Shown here: positions 1 through 7,384 of the stretch, one piece after another
How the letters are laid out: the number at the start of each line of letters is the position of its first letter
Numbering within the stretch: the stretch's first letter is position 1
From: Cryobacterium lactosi
Lineage (GTDB): Bacteria > Actinomycetota > Actinomycetes > Actinomycetales > Microbacteriaceae
Assembly: GCF_004403945.1 (NCBI RefSeq)
Contig: NZ_SOHM01000040.1
Coordinates: 59,879 to 123,878, forward strand
DNA length: 64,000 nt
Reading direction: 5' to 3'
Notes under the pieces: generated by a model
Seen by the model: only the letters and a program-made list of their open reading frames with translations
Databases searched by the model: none
Told to the model about the DNA's origin: nothing
Position numbers and translations under genes: made by a program

Positions 1-156
1 CGGCGCCGCATTCGCGTCGTCCAGATCCGTTTGCCGGGCCGAATGGGTACCGCGATGCGCGACGGTTCCCTGCTGCCGGCGGGTAACACCGACCGCGGAA
101 CCCAATCCTTCGCCGAGTGGCTCGACAGCGACGTCCGGGCCACGCCGGCCGGCTGA
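1..156 (+). CDS. C-terminal fragment of an NAD(P)-binding SDR/NmrA-like protein (partial)
   Basis: An open frame enters from the left edge and ends at TGA 154-156, giving 51 residues with no visible start. The tail contains LPGRMGTAMRDG followed by RGTQSFAEWLDS. This pattern (RLPG, G-x-A-x-R-x-G, then a T/S-x-x-E/D-[FW]-L end) is what I associate with the C-terminus of actinobacterial NAD(P)H-binding SDR/NmrA-like oxidoreductases. The catalytic and nucleotide-binding parts lie outside the window, so the identification rests on a short tail and is tentative. The stop is followed by about 50 bases before the convergent acetyltransferase gene on the other strand. Confidence 0.45.
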   Translation, partial: RRRIRVVQIRLPGRMGTAMRDGSLLPAGNTDRGTQSFAEWLDSDVRATPAG

Positions 157-209
157 TCCGGCTGGTCCGCCGCCGGCGGCGCACTCCTTTTATCCAGAGG
201 TCCTTCTGT

Positions 210-683
210 CTAGAGATCCTTGCCGAAGCACACGCTGAACTCCCCGCCGACATACTGGCCGAACTGCGGGATCTCGACGTAACCGTGCGCCCGGTAGAAA
301 GCGAGGGCGGCCACGTGCAGCGGTCCGGTTTCGAGCACCATACGACGGATGCCCCCGGCCGAGGCCGCCGACTCCGCCGCCTCGAGTAGCCGGCCGGCGA
401 CGCCCTCGCCGCGGGCGTCCGGGTGCACGAACATCCGCTTGAGTTCGGCGGTTGGCGGGGCGGCATCACCGGGGTGGAGCGGAACGACGGCCGCGGTACC
501 GACGGCCGCGCCGGCGGCAGTGCGCGCCACGAAGAACAGCACGCCGGGCGCCTCGAGCTCGTCAACGCTGAGCAGGAAGTTGCTCTCCGGCGGGTACAGG
601 GCTGCGGCGAATTCCCCGCTGAGAGTGAGCAGGGCGTCGACCTCGCTCTGGCGGGGCGCTTCCAGGGTCACGGTCAGTGGCAT
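210..683 (-). CDS. GNAT family N-acetyltransferase
   Basis: 157 residues, a usual length for a single GNAT domain. The acetyl-CoA-binding segment is visible as ELKRMFVHPDARGEGVAGRLLEAAE (motif A, R-G-x-G-x-[AG], near residues 81-105). It is followed by MVLETGPLHVAALAFYRAHGYVEI, the Leu-Glu-Thr / Ala-x-x-[FL]-Y-x-x-x-G-[FY] signature of the C-terminal half. The enzyme should transfer an acetyl group from acetyl-CoA to an amine; the substrate cannot be told from sequence. The gene is monocistronic and convergent with the fragment on its left. Its ATG at 683 is separated by about 257 bases from the divergent helicase start. Confidence 0.85.
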   Translation of the reverse strand: MPLTVTLEAPRQSEVDALLTLSGEFAAALYPPESNFLLSVDELEAPGVLFFVARTAAGAAVGTAAVVPLHPGDAAPPTAELKRMFVHPDARGEGVAGRLLEAAESAASAGGIRRMVLETGPLHVAALAFYRAHGYVEIPQFGQYVGGEFSVCFGKDL

Positions 684-940
684 GGATCGAGCCTAGGACA
701 AAGTGGTCCGTGACTTTTGGGACTCGATCAGGTAACGTAGACAAGTCGGCTCTTGACACCGCGTGTTTTATTGTGTGCGCGGATGGGTTTGTAAGTCAGG
801 ATGGGCCGGTTTCCCAGTAATCCGCTGGTGAAAAATCACTGTATGTGAACGGCCCCGGCCATAGACTGCCCGGGTTCTCAGGTTGCGTCGCTGTGCGACG
901 CACTACTGCCATGTACTCAACACAACCCAGAAATACTTCT
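684..940 (+). other. Intergenic leader between the divergent acetyltransferase and helicase genes
   Basis: 257 bases without a convincing gene. The stretch is less GC-rich than its surroundings (for example around 760-775 and 827-842). It holds a TTGACA hexamer at 753-758, but no well-spaced TATAAT-like hexamer follows it, so I do not call a promoter. None of the possible helicase starts (GTG 845, ATG 911, ATG 941) has a clear Shine-Dalgarno sequence. If ATG 941 is right, the helicase mRNA could carry a long 5' leader, as cold-inducible RNA helicase genes often do. The sequence alone does not prove this. Confidence 0.35.
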
Positions 941-3160
941 ATGCCTTCTAGCAAGAAGCCGGCCGTCGGCCGCGCAGCCAAGAACTTCGACCCGAGCTAC
1001 TCCAAGGGCGGCCCCAAGGGCGCACCCAAGGGTGGCAGCAAGAGCCCCGGACACCGCGGATACCGCGCCGACGAGGGTGCCCCCAAGAAGCAGCGTTGGA
1101 ACGCCGACGAGCGCGCCGCGCGCTCCGGTGAGCGCTCCTCTTCCGACCGTCCCGCCTACGGCGACCGTCCCGCATACGGCAACCGCACCGAGCGTCCGGC
1201 CACCGGACAGCGTTCCGAGCGTCCCGCCTACAGCGACCGTGCCCCGCGCACCGACCGTCCTGCCTACAACCAGGACCGCAACAACGACCGCCCGTCGTAC
1301 AACTCCGACCGTCCCGCCCGTGGCGGCGACCGTCCCTCCTACGGCGACCGTGCCCCGCGCACCGATCGTCCGGCCTACAACAACGACCGCCCGTCGTACA
1401 ACTCCGACCGTCCCGCCCGTGGCGGCGACCGTCCGTCCTACGGTGACCGTGCCCCGCGCACCGATCGTCCGTCGTACAACAACGACCGCCCGGCTCGTGG
1501 CGGCGACCGTCCCTCTTACGGCGACCGTGCCCCGCGCACCGATCGCCCGTCGTACAGCAACGACCGCCCGTCGTACAACAACGACCGTCCGGCCCGCACG
1601 GAGCGTCCGTCCTACGGTGACCGTGCCCCGCGCACCGATCGTCCGGCCTACAACAATGATCGTCCGGCCCGTACCGAGCGTCCGTCCTACGGTGACCGTG
1701 CCCCGCGCACCGATCGTCCGGCCTACAACAACGACCGTCCCGCCCGCACCGAGCGTCCGTCCTACGGCGACCGTCCGGCCCGCACCGACCGTCCGTCGTA
1801 CAACAACGACCGTCCGGCCCGTGGCGAGCGTCCCGCGTACAGCAACGACCGTGCGGCCCGCAACGACCGTTCGAACGACGGCGGCCACTCCAGCAACTTC
1901 TACCCCGACCGCGACTCCAAGCCCAAGTTCGCCGCCGGCGACGACGTGGTCCTCGAGCGCCTCGAGGCCATCGCCACGACGGCAGAGGATGTTGTCGGCG
2001 TGACGTTCGGCGACCTCGGCCTCGGTGGCAACATCGTGCGCGAGCTCGCCCTGCTCGGCGCCCCGTCCCCGTTCCCGATCCAGGCCGCGACCATCCCCGA
2101 TGTGCTCGCCGGCCGCGACGTGCTCGGCCGTGGCAAGACCGGCTCCGGCAAGACCATCGCGTTCGCCGCTCCCATGATCGAGAAGCTCATGGAGAACAAC
2201 GGCGCCAAGGACCGCAAGATGGCCCGCAAGCCGCGCGCGCTCATTCTCGCCCCCACCCGCGAGCTGGCCCTGCAGATCGACCGCACCGTGCAGCCCATCG
2301 CCCGCAGCGTCGGCCTCTTCACCACCCAGATCTACGGCGGTGTTCCGCAGTACCGCCAGGTCAGCGCCCTCCAGCGCGGCGTGGACATCATCATCGGCAC
2401 CGCCGGCCGCATCGAGGACCTCGTCGAGCAGGGTCGTCTCGACCTGTCCGAGGTTGTCATCACGGTCCTCGACGAAGCCGACTACATGTGCGACCTGGGC
2501 TTCCTCGAGCCGGTTCAGCGCATCCTGCGCCTCACCAAGAAGGGCGGCCAGCGTCTGCTGTTCTCGGCCACCCTCGACAAGGGTGTCGCCTCGCTGGTCA
2601 AGGAGTTCCTGACCAACCCGGCCGTGCACGAGGTCGCCGGTGAAGACCAGGCCTCCAGCACGATCGACCACAAGGTCCTCCTCATCGAGCACCGCGACAA
2701 GGCCTCCATCATCGGCCAGCTCGTCGACCGCCAGGGCAAGACGCTGATCTTCAGCCGTACCCGTGCGTACGCCGAACAGCTCGCCGACCAGCTCGAAGAC
2801 GCCGGCGTCAAGGCCACCAGCCTGCACGGCGACCTGAACCAGGCCCGTCGTACCCGCAACCTGCAGATGCTCACCAGCGGCCGGGTCAACGTCCTCGTCG
2901 CCACCGACGTCGCCGCCCGCGGCATCCACGTGGATGACATCGACCTGGTCATCCAGGCCGACATGCCCGACGAGTACAAGACCTACCTGCACCGCGCCGG
3001 CCGTACCGGCCGCGCCGGCAAGTCCGGTACCGTCGTCACGCTGATCCCCAAGCAGCGTCGTCGTCGCATGGAAGACCTGCTCGACCGGGCCGAGATCGAG
3101 TCCAGCTTCACCACGGCCACGCCGGGTGACGCGTCGATCAGCGCTCTGGCGAACCTGTAA
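941..3160 (+). CDS. DEAD-box RNA helicase with N-terminal Arg/Tyr/Asp-rich tandem-repeat tract
   Basis: 739 residues from ATG 941. In-frame upstream starts exist at GTG 845 and ATG 911; 941 is preferred because MPSSKKPAVG begins the basic, conserved-looking N-terminus. The order is a basic segment, a disordered repeat tract (about residues 67-313) built from DRPSYGDR, APRTDRP and NNDRPAR units, then the helicase core. Core motifs seen: Q-motif region FGDLGLGG (about 356), GKTGSGKT (about 398-405), PTRELALQI, LDEADYM (about 510), SAT (about 542), and HRAGRTGR (about 684). The enzyme should unwind or remodel RNA in an ATP-dependent way, probably aiding ribosome assembly or mRNA turnover in the cold. 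The low-complexity tail lies at the N-terminus, whereas most bacterial DEAD-box helicases carry such tails at the C-terminus. A strong hairpin terminator follows. Confidence 0.92.
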   Translation: MPSSKKPAVGRAAKNFDPSYSKGGPKGAPKGGSKSPGHRGYRADEGAPKKQRWNADERAARSGERSSSDRPAYGDRPAYGNRTERPATGQRSERPAYSDRAPRTDRPAYNQDRNNDRPSYNSDRPARGGDRPSYGDRAPRTDRPAYNNDRPSYNSDRPARGGDRPSYGDRAPRTDRPSYNNDRPARGGDRPSYGDRAPRTDRPSYSNDRPSYNNDRPARTERPSYGDRAPRTDRPAYNNDRPARTERPSYGDRAPRTDRPAYNNDRPARTERPSYGDRPARTDRPSYNNDRPARGERPAYSNDRAARNDRSNDGGHSSNFYPDRDSKPKFAAGDDVVLERLEAIATTAEDVVGVTFGDLGLGGNIVRELALLGAPSPFPIQAATIPDVLAGRDVLGRGKTGSGKTIAFAAPMIEKLMENNGAKDRKMARKPRALILAPTRELALQIDRTVQPIARSVGLFTTQIYGGVPQYRQVSALQRGVDIIIGTAGRIEDLVEQGRLDLSEVVITVLDEADYMCDLGFLEPVQRILRLTKKGGQRLLFSATLDKGVASLVKEFLTNPAVHEVAGEDQASSTIDHKVLLIEHRDKASIIGQLVDRQGKTLIFSRTRAYAEQLADQLEDAGVKATSLHGDLNQARRTRNLQMLTSGRVNVLVATDVAARGIHVDDIDLVIQADMPDEYKTYLHRAGRTGRAGKSGTVVTLIPKQRRRRMEDLLDRAEIESSFTTATPGDASISALANL
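1140..1880 (+). repeat. Coding tandem repeats in the helicase N-terminal tract
   Basis: About 740 bases of in-frame imperfect tandem repeats. A recurring 24-30-residue period alternates the octamers DRPSYGDR / DRPAYNND with APRTDRP and DRPARGG or DRPARTER. The repeats are near-identical at DNA level (blocks such as gaccgtgccccgcgcaccga recur many times), so copy number could vary by slippage or recombination. Long frames on the other strand here are by-products of the repeat and of codon bias. This is not a CRISPR array: there are no unique spacers and the frame is kept throughout. Confidence 0.9.
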
Positions 3161-3177
3161 CACCCAGCACACCCGGC

Positions 3178-3206
3178 AGGGCATCCGCGTAAGCGGGTGC
3201 CCTTTC
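3178..3206 (+). terminator. Intrinsic terminator downstream of the helicase gene
   Basis: An 11-bp stem (3178-3188 with 3193-3203, one G-T wobble, GTAA loop) is followed by a short T-rich run. It starts 18 bases after the helicase stop. The following T-tract is short, as is usual in this GC-rich DNA. Confidence 0.75.
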
Positions 3207-3221
3207 GTGCGTTAACCAGTC

Positions 3222-3282
3222 CGCGAACTGTGAGAAAAGCACCTTAACCGGCACATTTTGGGTGCAAAGCTCACAGTTCGCG
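3222..3282. repeat. 61-bp palindromic intergenic element, copy 1
   Basis: The outer arms are a perfect 13-bp inverted repeat, CGCGAACTGTGAG at 3222-3234 and its complement at 3270-3282. Inside is a second short pair, GCACC/GGTGC, around a central CCGGC-containing loop. A second copy with the same length and orientation lies at 60844-60904; by hand count 51 of 61 positions match. The element sits between the convergent ends of the helicase and pstS genes. It could act as a bidirectional terminator or RNA-processing hairpin, or be a REP-like mobile palindrome. No target-site duplication was seen. Confidence 0.8.
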
Positions 3283-3294
3283 TGATGCCTGGGG

Positions 3295-4374
3295 CTAGCG
3301 GATGCTGCCGACGGCCTCGAGTACCCGGTCAGAGAACTCAGCCGACAGCGGAGCCGAACCGGCGCTCTCGGCGGCGGCGGCCTGACCCTCGGGGCTGGCC
3401 ACGTAGCCGAGGTAGGTCGATACCAGTTCGGCCTGGTCGGTGTCGGGGTATTCCTCGCAGGCGATCAGGTAGCTCACCAGCACCAGCGGGTACACGCCAG
3501 AGGTCGTGGAGGTCCGGTCGACGTCCACCACCAGGTCGTTGGGGTTGTCCCGCTCCACCAGGGGGGACGCGTCGATGATGGCCGCGGCGGCCTCGGTGGA
3601 GTAGTCCACGAACTCGTCGCCCACCTGCAACGCCGCGACGTCCAGGTCGCCCACCCGCGACGCATCCGCGTAGCCGATGGTGTTGTTGCCGTTGGCGACG
3701 GCGCTCACGACGCCGGAGTTGCCCTGGGCGCCCTCGCCGGCGTACGGGAACGCGTCAGCGGGTTCGTTCGTCCAGATGTCGGGAACGTTCTGGTACAGGT
3801 AGTCGGCGAAGTTCTTCGTGGTGCCCGAGTCGTCCGAGCGGTGCACGGCGGAGATCTGTTCGTCCGGCAGCGTGGCATCGGGATTCAGTGCCGCGAGGGC
3901 GGGGTCGTTCCACCGCGTGATCGCACCGGAGAAGATCTTCGCGATTGACGCCGGATCCAGACGCAGTGAGTCCACACCGTCCACGTTGTACACCAGCACC
4001 AGCGGCGACACGTAGACGGGCAGGTCGATGGCGGCGGAGCCTGGTGCGCAGGCCGCGAACTCGCCGGCCAGTTCCTCGTCGCTGAGGGCGGAGTCCGACC
4101 CGGCGAAGTCGACGCCGCCGCCGATGAACTGTTCCCGGCCCGCTCCGGAACCGGTCGGGTCGTAGTTGATCGTCACGCTGGCGTTGGTCCGCTGGAACTG
4201 GGATATCCAGACGTCTTCGGCCGAGGCTTGTGCGCTCGACCCGGCACCGTCGAGGGTGCCGGACAGAGCGCTTGTCTGGTCGCCGGACTCGTTGGCGGCG
4301 CAGCCCGATAGGAGCAGAGCGGCCACCGCGACTCCGGTGCCAAAGAACATTGCCGGGTACCTGTTTGTTGCCAT
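3295..4374 (-). CDS. pstS: Phosphate ABC transporter substrate-binding lipoprotein PstS
   Basis: 359 residues from ATG 4374; an in-frame ATG at 4386 is an alternative. The N-terminus has a signal peptide ending in a lipobox, LLLSGC, so the mature protein should be lipid-anchored outside the membrane. Family signatures follow: GAGSSAQASAEDVWISQFQ (the G-S-[ST] phosphate-binding loop), YDPTGSGAGREQF, FAGSDSALSDEE, PVYVSPLVLVYN, IFSGAITRWNDP, and HRSDDSGTTKNFADYL. These match the phosphate-binding residues of PstS. The usual pstC, pstA and pstB genes are not adjacent: the downstream side is the convergent helicase. This copy is therefore solitary in the window and must work with permease parts encoded elsewhere, if it works in uptake at all. 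Confidence 0.9.
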   Translation of the reverse strand: MATNRYPAMFFGTGVAVAALLLSGCAANESGDQTSALSGTLDGAGSSAQASAEDVWISQFQRTNASVTINYDPTGSGAGREQFIGGGVDFAGSDSALSDEELAGEFAACAPGSAAIDLPVYVSPLVLVYNVDGVDSLRLDPASIAKIFSGAITRWNDPALAALNPDATLPDEQISAVHRSDDSGTTKNFADYLYQNVPDIWTNEPADAFPYAGEGAQGNSGVVSAVANGNNTIGYADASRVGDLDVAALQVGDEFVDYSTEAAAAIIDASPLVERDNPNDLVVDVDRTSTTSGVYPLVLVSYLIACEEYPDTDQAELVSTYLGYVASPEGQAAAAESAGSAPLSAEFSDRVLEAVGSIR

Positions 4375-4474
4375 CACGGTTCCCATTCTGCCTGACCCGG
4401 ACTCCGCGTTCCCCTGGGTCCCGCCTGAATGCCTCGTCCTGATAGATTCGATGCACCGTATTAGAGGGAGAACC

Positions 4475-5098
4475 ATGACCACACGCTGGGCGCGCTTTGC
4501 CCGTGGGTGGATCGTTGCGGCCTTCTCCACCTTCGTCGCCGCGCTCTCGCACACCGTCGGCGGCGGTGCAGTGCCCGGCCTGCTCGCCGTGGTGGTTTCC
4601 CTGGCGTTCGCGGGAATCGTGTCGATAGCCCTTGCGGGGCGCAGCCTCTCCACTTGGCGGCTGACGGTTGCGGTGCTGGTCAGCCAGTTGATCTTCCACG
4701 GCCTGTTTTCGTTCGGCGGTTCGGGCGGCCGCCTGGCGGCCACCGATGCGTCGATCACTCACGCGCACGCCGCCGGCCAGTCCGTGCAGCTGATGCCGGC
4801 CGCCGGCCCGTCGGAAGCCATGAGCGCCGGCGATCACGGGCTGATGATGACTCTCGCCCACGTCCTCGCCGCGGTGGTGACCGTGGTCGCGCTGCGCTAC
4901 GGCGAGCGGGCGTTCTGGGGTCTGTTCACCACGGCGACGGTTGCACTGACGGCACTCGTGAAGGTCATCGTCCTCACGCCGATCCCCAACATCCCCCGCA
5001 GCATCCCGGCGCAGTCCACCTTCCTGCCGCCGCGCGATCTTCTTGTCCTGCTCAGTCCCATGCGCCATCGTGGCCCGCCGGTGCAGCTCATCGCCTGA
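4475..5098 (+). CDS. Five-TM membrane protein of the copper locus (paralogue A)
   Basis: 207 residues. The start at ATG 4475 is set by AGAGGGAG four bases upstream; the open frame extends further 5' but without a ribosome site. Roughly five hydrophobic segments are visible (about residues 12-26, 33-55, 62-80, 121-139, 146-167). Between the third and fourth is an extracytoplasmic-looking stretch containing THAHAAG and later GDH. It is clearly paralogous to the protein at 6606-7220: both start with M-x-TRWAR-[FL]-ARGW and share SH-x-GGG, VSQ-[LF]-x-FH-[GS]-LF and RGERAFW-like blocks. I do not recognise the family. Its position before YcnI-like and CopC-like genes suggests a role in copper handling, perhaps as a membrane partner in place of a CopD domain (inference). 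Confidence 0.75.
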   Translation: MTTRWARFARGWIVAAFSTFVAALSHTVGGGAVPGLLAVVVSLAFAGIVSIALAGRSLSTWRLTVAVLVSQLIFHGLFSFGGSGGRLAATDASITHAHAAGQSVQLMPAAGPSEAMSAGDHGLMMTLAHVLAAVVTVVALRYGERAFWGLFTTATVALTALVKVIVLTPIPNIPRSIPAQSTFLPPRDLLVLLSPMRHRGPPVQLIA

Positions 5099-5225
5099 GG
5101 TTTCCTCACGCCTGGCCCGTACCGCACCTTTTATTTGTCGACCTCAGTGTCGAACCGGTTTCTGCCTGCCCTGAGTTTCTGTGGGCGGCACTCGTTTCGA
5201 CCAGCCACGATCCCAAGGACTCACC

Positions 5226-5888
5226 ATGAAGCTCTCCACGCCCGTCTTCGCCGCCACCACACTCCTCGGCGCCGGCCTGCTCGCTCTCTCGGCCCCGCTG
5301 GCCGCCAGCGCCCACGTTGACGTCGAACCGTCCTCGACCGCCGCCGGCTCCTACAGCCTGCTCACCTTCTCCGTCGGCCACGGCTGCGACGGCTCCTCCA
5401 CCACCGGCATCACCATCGACATTCCCGACACCATCACGAGCGTCAGCCCGACGGTCAATCCCGGCTGGGACGTCACTCCCTTGACCGACGGCCAGGTCAG
5501 CTACGCCGCCCAGACCCCGCTGGCCGACGGGCTGCGCACCACCTTCGTGCTCAGCCTGCAGATTCCCGCCGATGCGGCAGTCGGCGACACCCTCGCCTTC
5601 CCCGTGCTGCAGTCCTGTGAGGTCGGCGAGACCGACTGGGCAGAGCCCGTCGTCGAAGGCGAGGCCGAACCGGCGCACCCGGCACCGTCGCTCACCGTCA
5701 CCGAGGCCAGCGCCGAATCCGGCCACGACCACGGTGCCGCGGAAGAGGTCGACGCCGACGCTGCCATGGCAACCACGCCCGCCGCGACCGATGACATCCT
5801 CGCCCGGCTCCTCGGTATCGGCGGCCTCATCGTCGGCGCCGTCGGCCTGGTCGTGGCCGTTGCCGCCCGTCGCAAGAACGCGGCGTAG
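5226..5888 (+). CDS. YcnI-like (DUF1775) copper-binding exported protein
   Basis: 220 residues from ATG 5226, with AAGGA at 5215-5219. The signal peptide ends in AASA, so the mature protein would begin HVDVEP; an N-terminal His is the metal ligand of the YcnI family. A beta-rich DUF1775 domain follows, with conserved-type segments GCDGSSTTGITIDIP, NPGWDV, and CEVGETDWAEP. Next comes an acidic/His stretch (GHDHGAAEE) and a C-terminal membrane anchor, ILARLLGIGGLIVGAVGLVVA, ending in basic residues. The layout (exported, cell-surface anchored, Cu(II) ligand at position 1) fits copper sequestration or delivery. It is followed after 8 bases by a CopC-like gene, the standard YcnI neighbour. Confidence 0.88.
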   Translation: MKLSTPVFAATTLLGAGLLALSAPLAASAHVDVEPSSTAAGSYSLLTFSVGHGCDGSSTTGITIDIPDTITSVSPTVNPGWDVTPLTDGQVSYAAQTPLADGLRTTFVLSLQIPADAAVGDTLAFPVLQSCEVGETDWAEPVVEGEAEPAHPAPSLTVTEASAESGHDHGAAEEVDADAAMATTPAATDDILARLLGIGGLIVGAVGLVVAVAARRKNAA

Positions 5889-5896
5889 GCATCCCG

Positions 5897-6541
5897 ATGT
5901 CACGCCGTCGCGACAGCCGCCGGACCGCCACGACACTGAGGCGTTCGGCGTTGGCCGGAGTCGCGCTTGTCGTCGCGACGCTGGGCTGGTCCGCCGTCCC
6001 GGCGTTCGCGCACAACTACGTCGTCAGCACCTCACCGGAGGCTGGTTCGGTCGTGACCGAACAGCCCGGGGTGGTCACCGTCACCACCAATGACAACCTG
6101 CTCGATCTCTCGGGTGAGGGCGCCGGCAGTGCCATGCAGGTCAGCGGGCCGACGGATGCGCCGCGATATTACGGCGACGGGTGCGCCACGGTATCCGGGC
6201 CGAACCTTCAAGCCGAGGTGCAACTGGGCCAGCCGGGGGAGTACACGGTGGTGTGGCAGACGGTGTCCACCGATGGACACTCCATCTCGGATTCCTTCAC
6301 CTTCACCTGGCAGCCCGACGCGAGCCAGGTGCTCGACGAGGGGTCCGCCACGGCACCGACGTGCGCAAGCGCGGGCGCCGGCGCTGCCGCTGCCGACACG
6401 GATGCGGCCTCCGACTCTGCCGGCACCGGCGGCACGGCCGTCAGCGGCACCGACCTGCTCTGGATAGGGGGAGCCCTCGTGGCGATCCTCGCCGCGATCG
6501 GTCTGACCCTGCTGTTCTTGCGCAAGCGCCCCACCGACTGA
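5897..6541 (+). CDS. CopC-domain copper-binding exported protein (copy 1)
   Basis: 214 residues. A Tat- or Sec-like basic N-terminus and hydrophobic core end at VPAFA, giving a mature N-terminus HNYVVSTSPEAGS; the His1 position is the CopC copper ligand. The second typical motif, STDGHSISDSFTF, supplies another His. A low-complexity linker rich in Ala/Thr/Asp leads to a C-terminal anchor (LLWIGGALVAILAAIGLTLLFL) with basic end RKRPTD. Unlike YcnJ-type proteins there is no fused CopD membrane domain; the neighbouring 5-TM protein may fill that place (inference). It lies in the same direction as, and close to, the YcnI-like gene. Confidence 0.88.
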   Translation: MSRRRDSRRTATTLRRSALAGVALVVATLGWSAVPAFAHNYVVSTSPEAGSVVTEQPGVVTVTTNDNLLDLSGEGAGSAMQVSGPTDAPRYYGDGCATVSGPNLQAEVQLGQPGEYTVVWQTVSTDGHSISDSFTFTWQPDASQVLDEGSATAPTCASAGAGAAAADTDAASDSAGTGGTAVSGTDLLWIGGALVAILAAIGLTLLFLRKRPTD

Positions 6542-6605
6542 CACCGCACCCGCACGCCCCGCCGGTCGACGACCGGGCCGGATCCCACCTCCCCAGGAGA
6601 CGCAG

Positions 6606-7220
6606 ATGGATACCAGATGGGCGCGGCTCGCTCGCGGCTGGGTCACCGCTGTCGTCTCGGTCGTCGTCGCCGCCGTCTCGCATGTCGGAGGCGGCGGCAC
6701 GCTTCCCGGTTCCCTCGGCGCGGTGCTCGCACTCACCTTCGCAGGGCTGGCCAGTGTGGCCCTGGCCGGCAAGACACTATCCAGGCTGCGGCTGTCGGTG
6801 TCCGTGATGGTCAGCCAGTTCGCGTTCCATAGCCTGTTCGGGCTGGGCGCCGGTTCGGCGCCGAGATCTATGACCGGCCCCGGCTCAGGACACCAGCACG
6901 GAGCCATGATGGTCGAGATGACCGCGCCGGGCGGCTCTGCCCAGGCAATGAACATCGACACGTCGATGTGGCTCGCACATGCGGTCGCTGCAGTGATCAC
7001 CATCGTCCTGCTCCGCCGGGGAGAGCGCGCATTCTGGGCGTTGCTGGGCCTGGCCCGCACCGCTCTCGGTGCCGTTTTCCCGCCGTTCGTCCACACGGCC
7101 TGCCCCACCTCGGCCGCACCGGTCCGGCTGCGTGTCGCGCTCGGTGACCGTCCGCCGCTTCGGGACCTCGTCGTGCTGCGGGCGGGGCGATCGCTCCGCG
7201 GACCGCCGGCGCTGGTCTGA
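6606..7220 (+). CDS. Five-TM membrane protein of the copper locus (paralogue B)
   Basis: 204 residues from ATG 6606, with AGGAG at 6594-6598. It is paralogous to the protein at 4475-5098: same N-terminus (TRWARLARGW), same SH-x-GGGG, same VMVSQFAFHSLFGLG and LLRRGERAFWALLG. The loop between TM3 and TM4 holds GHQHGAMMVEM, a His/Met cluster that could bind Cu(I). The C-terminal tail ends RSLRGPPALV, resembling PMRHRGPPVQL in paralogue A. Family not recognised. It precedes the second CopC-like gene, so the locus looks like a duplicated two-gene unit (5-TM protein plus CopC-like protein). Confidence 0.75.
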   Translation: MDTRWARLARGWVTAVVSVVVAAVSHVGGGGTLPGSLGAVLALTFAGLASVALAGKTLSRLRLSVSVMVSQFAFHSLFGLGAGSAPRSMTGPGSGHQHGAMMVEMTAPGGSAQAMNIDTSMWLAHAVAAVITIVLLRRGERAFWALLGLARTALGAVFPPFVHTACPTSAAPVRLRVALGDRPPLRDLVVLRAGRSLRGPPALV

Positions 7221-7384
7221 CCCCCGACCGGAACAGCCCCGCTGATCCGATAGTCCCGCCGCGGTGGCGTCCTCGTCCCGCGCCGGCCCTCTCCGCCCGC
7301 TGCCCGCCGGCCCGGGCGTTGCCTGCCGACGGCATTCGTGTTGTCGACCCAGTCCGGTTCCCGAACGACCCTTGGAGCAGACGC

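Noticed and set aside
751..781. TTGACA at 753 as the helicase promoter
   Set aside because: No TATAAT-like hexamer occurs at 16-18 bases; the nearest T-rich stretch is only about 11 bases away.
845..940. Earlier helicase starts at GTG 845 or ATG 911
   Set aside because: The added residues show no basic or conserved character and neither start has a ribosome site; ATG 941 gives the typical basic N-terminus. This remains a judgement.
1140..1880. Regularly repeated DNA that could suggest a CRISPR array
   Set aside because: Repeats are in frame, contiguous and encode a continuous protein tract; there are no spacers and no cas genes.
917..3184. A 755-codon open frame antisense to the helicase gene
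   Set aside because: It is a by-product of the repetitive, strongly codon-biased helicase sequence: its translation is low-complexity (GRTVAVRGT-like repeats), it has no ribosome site, and the sense frame has all helicase motifs.
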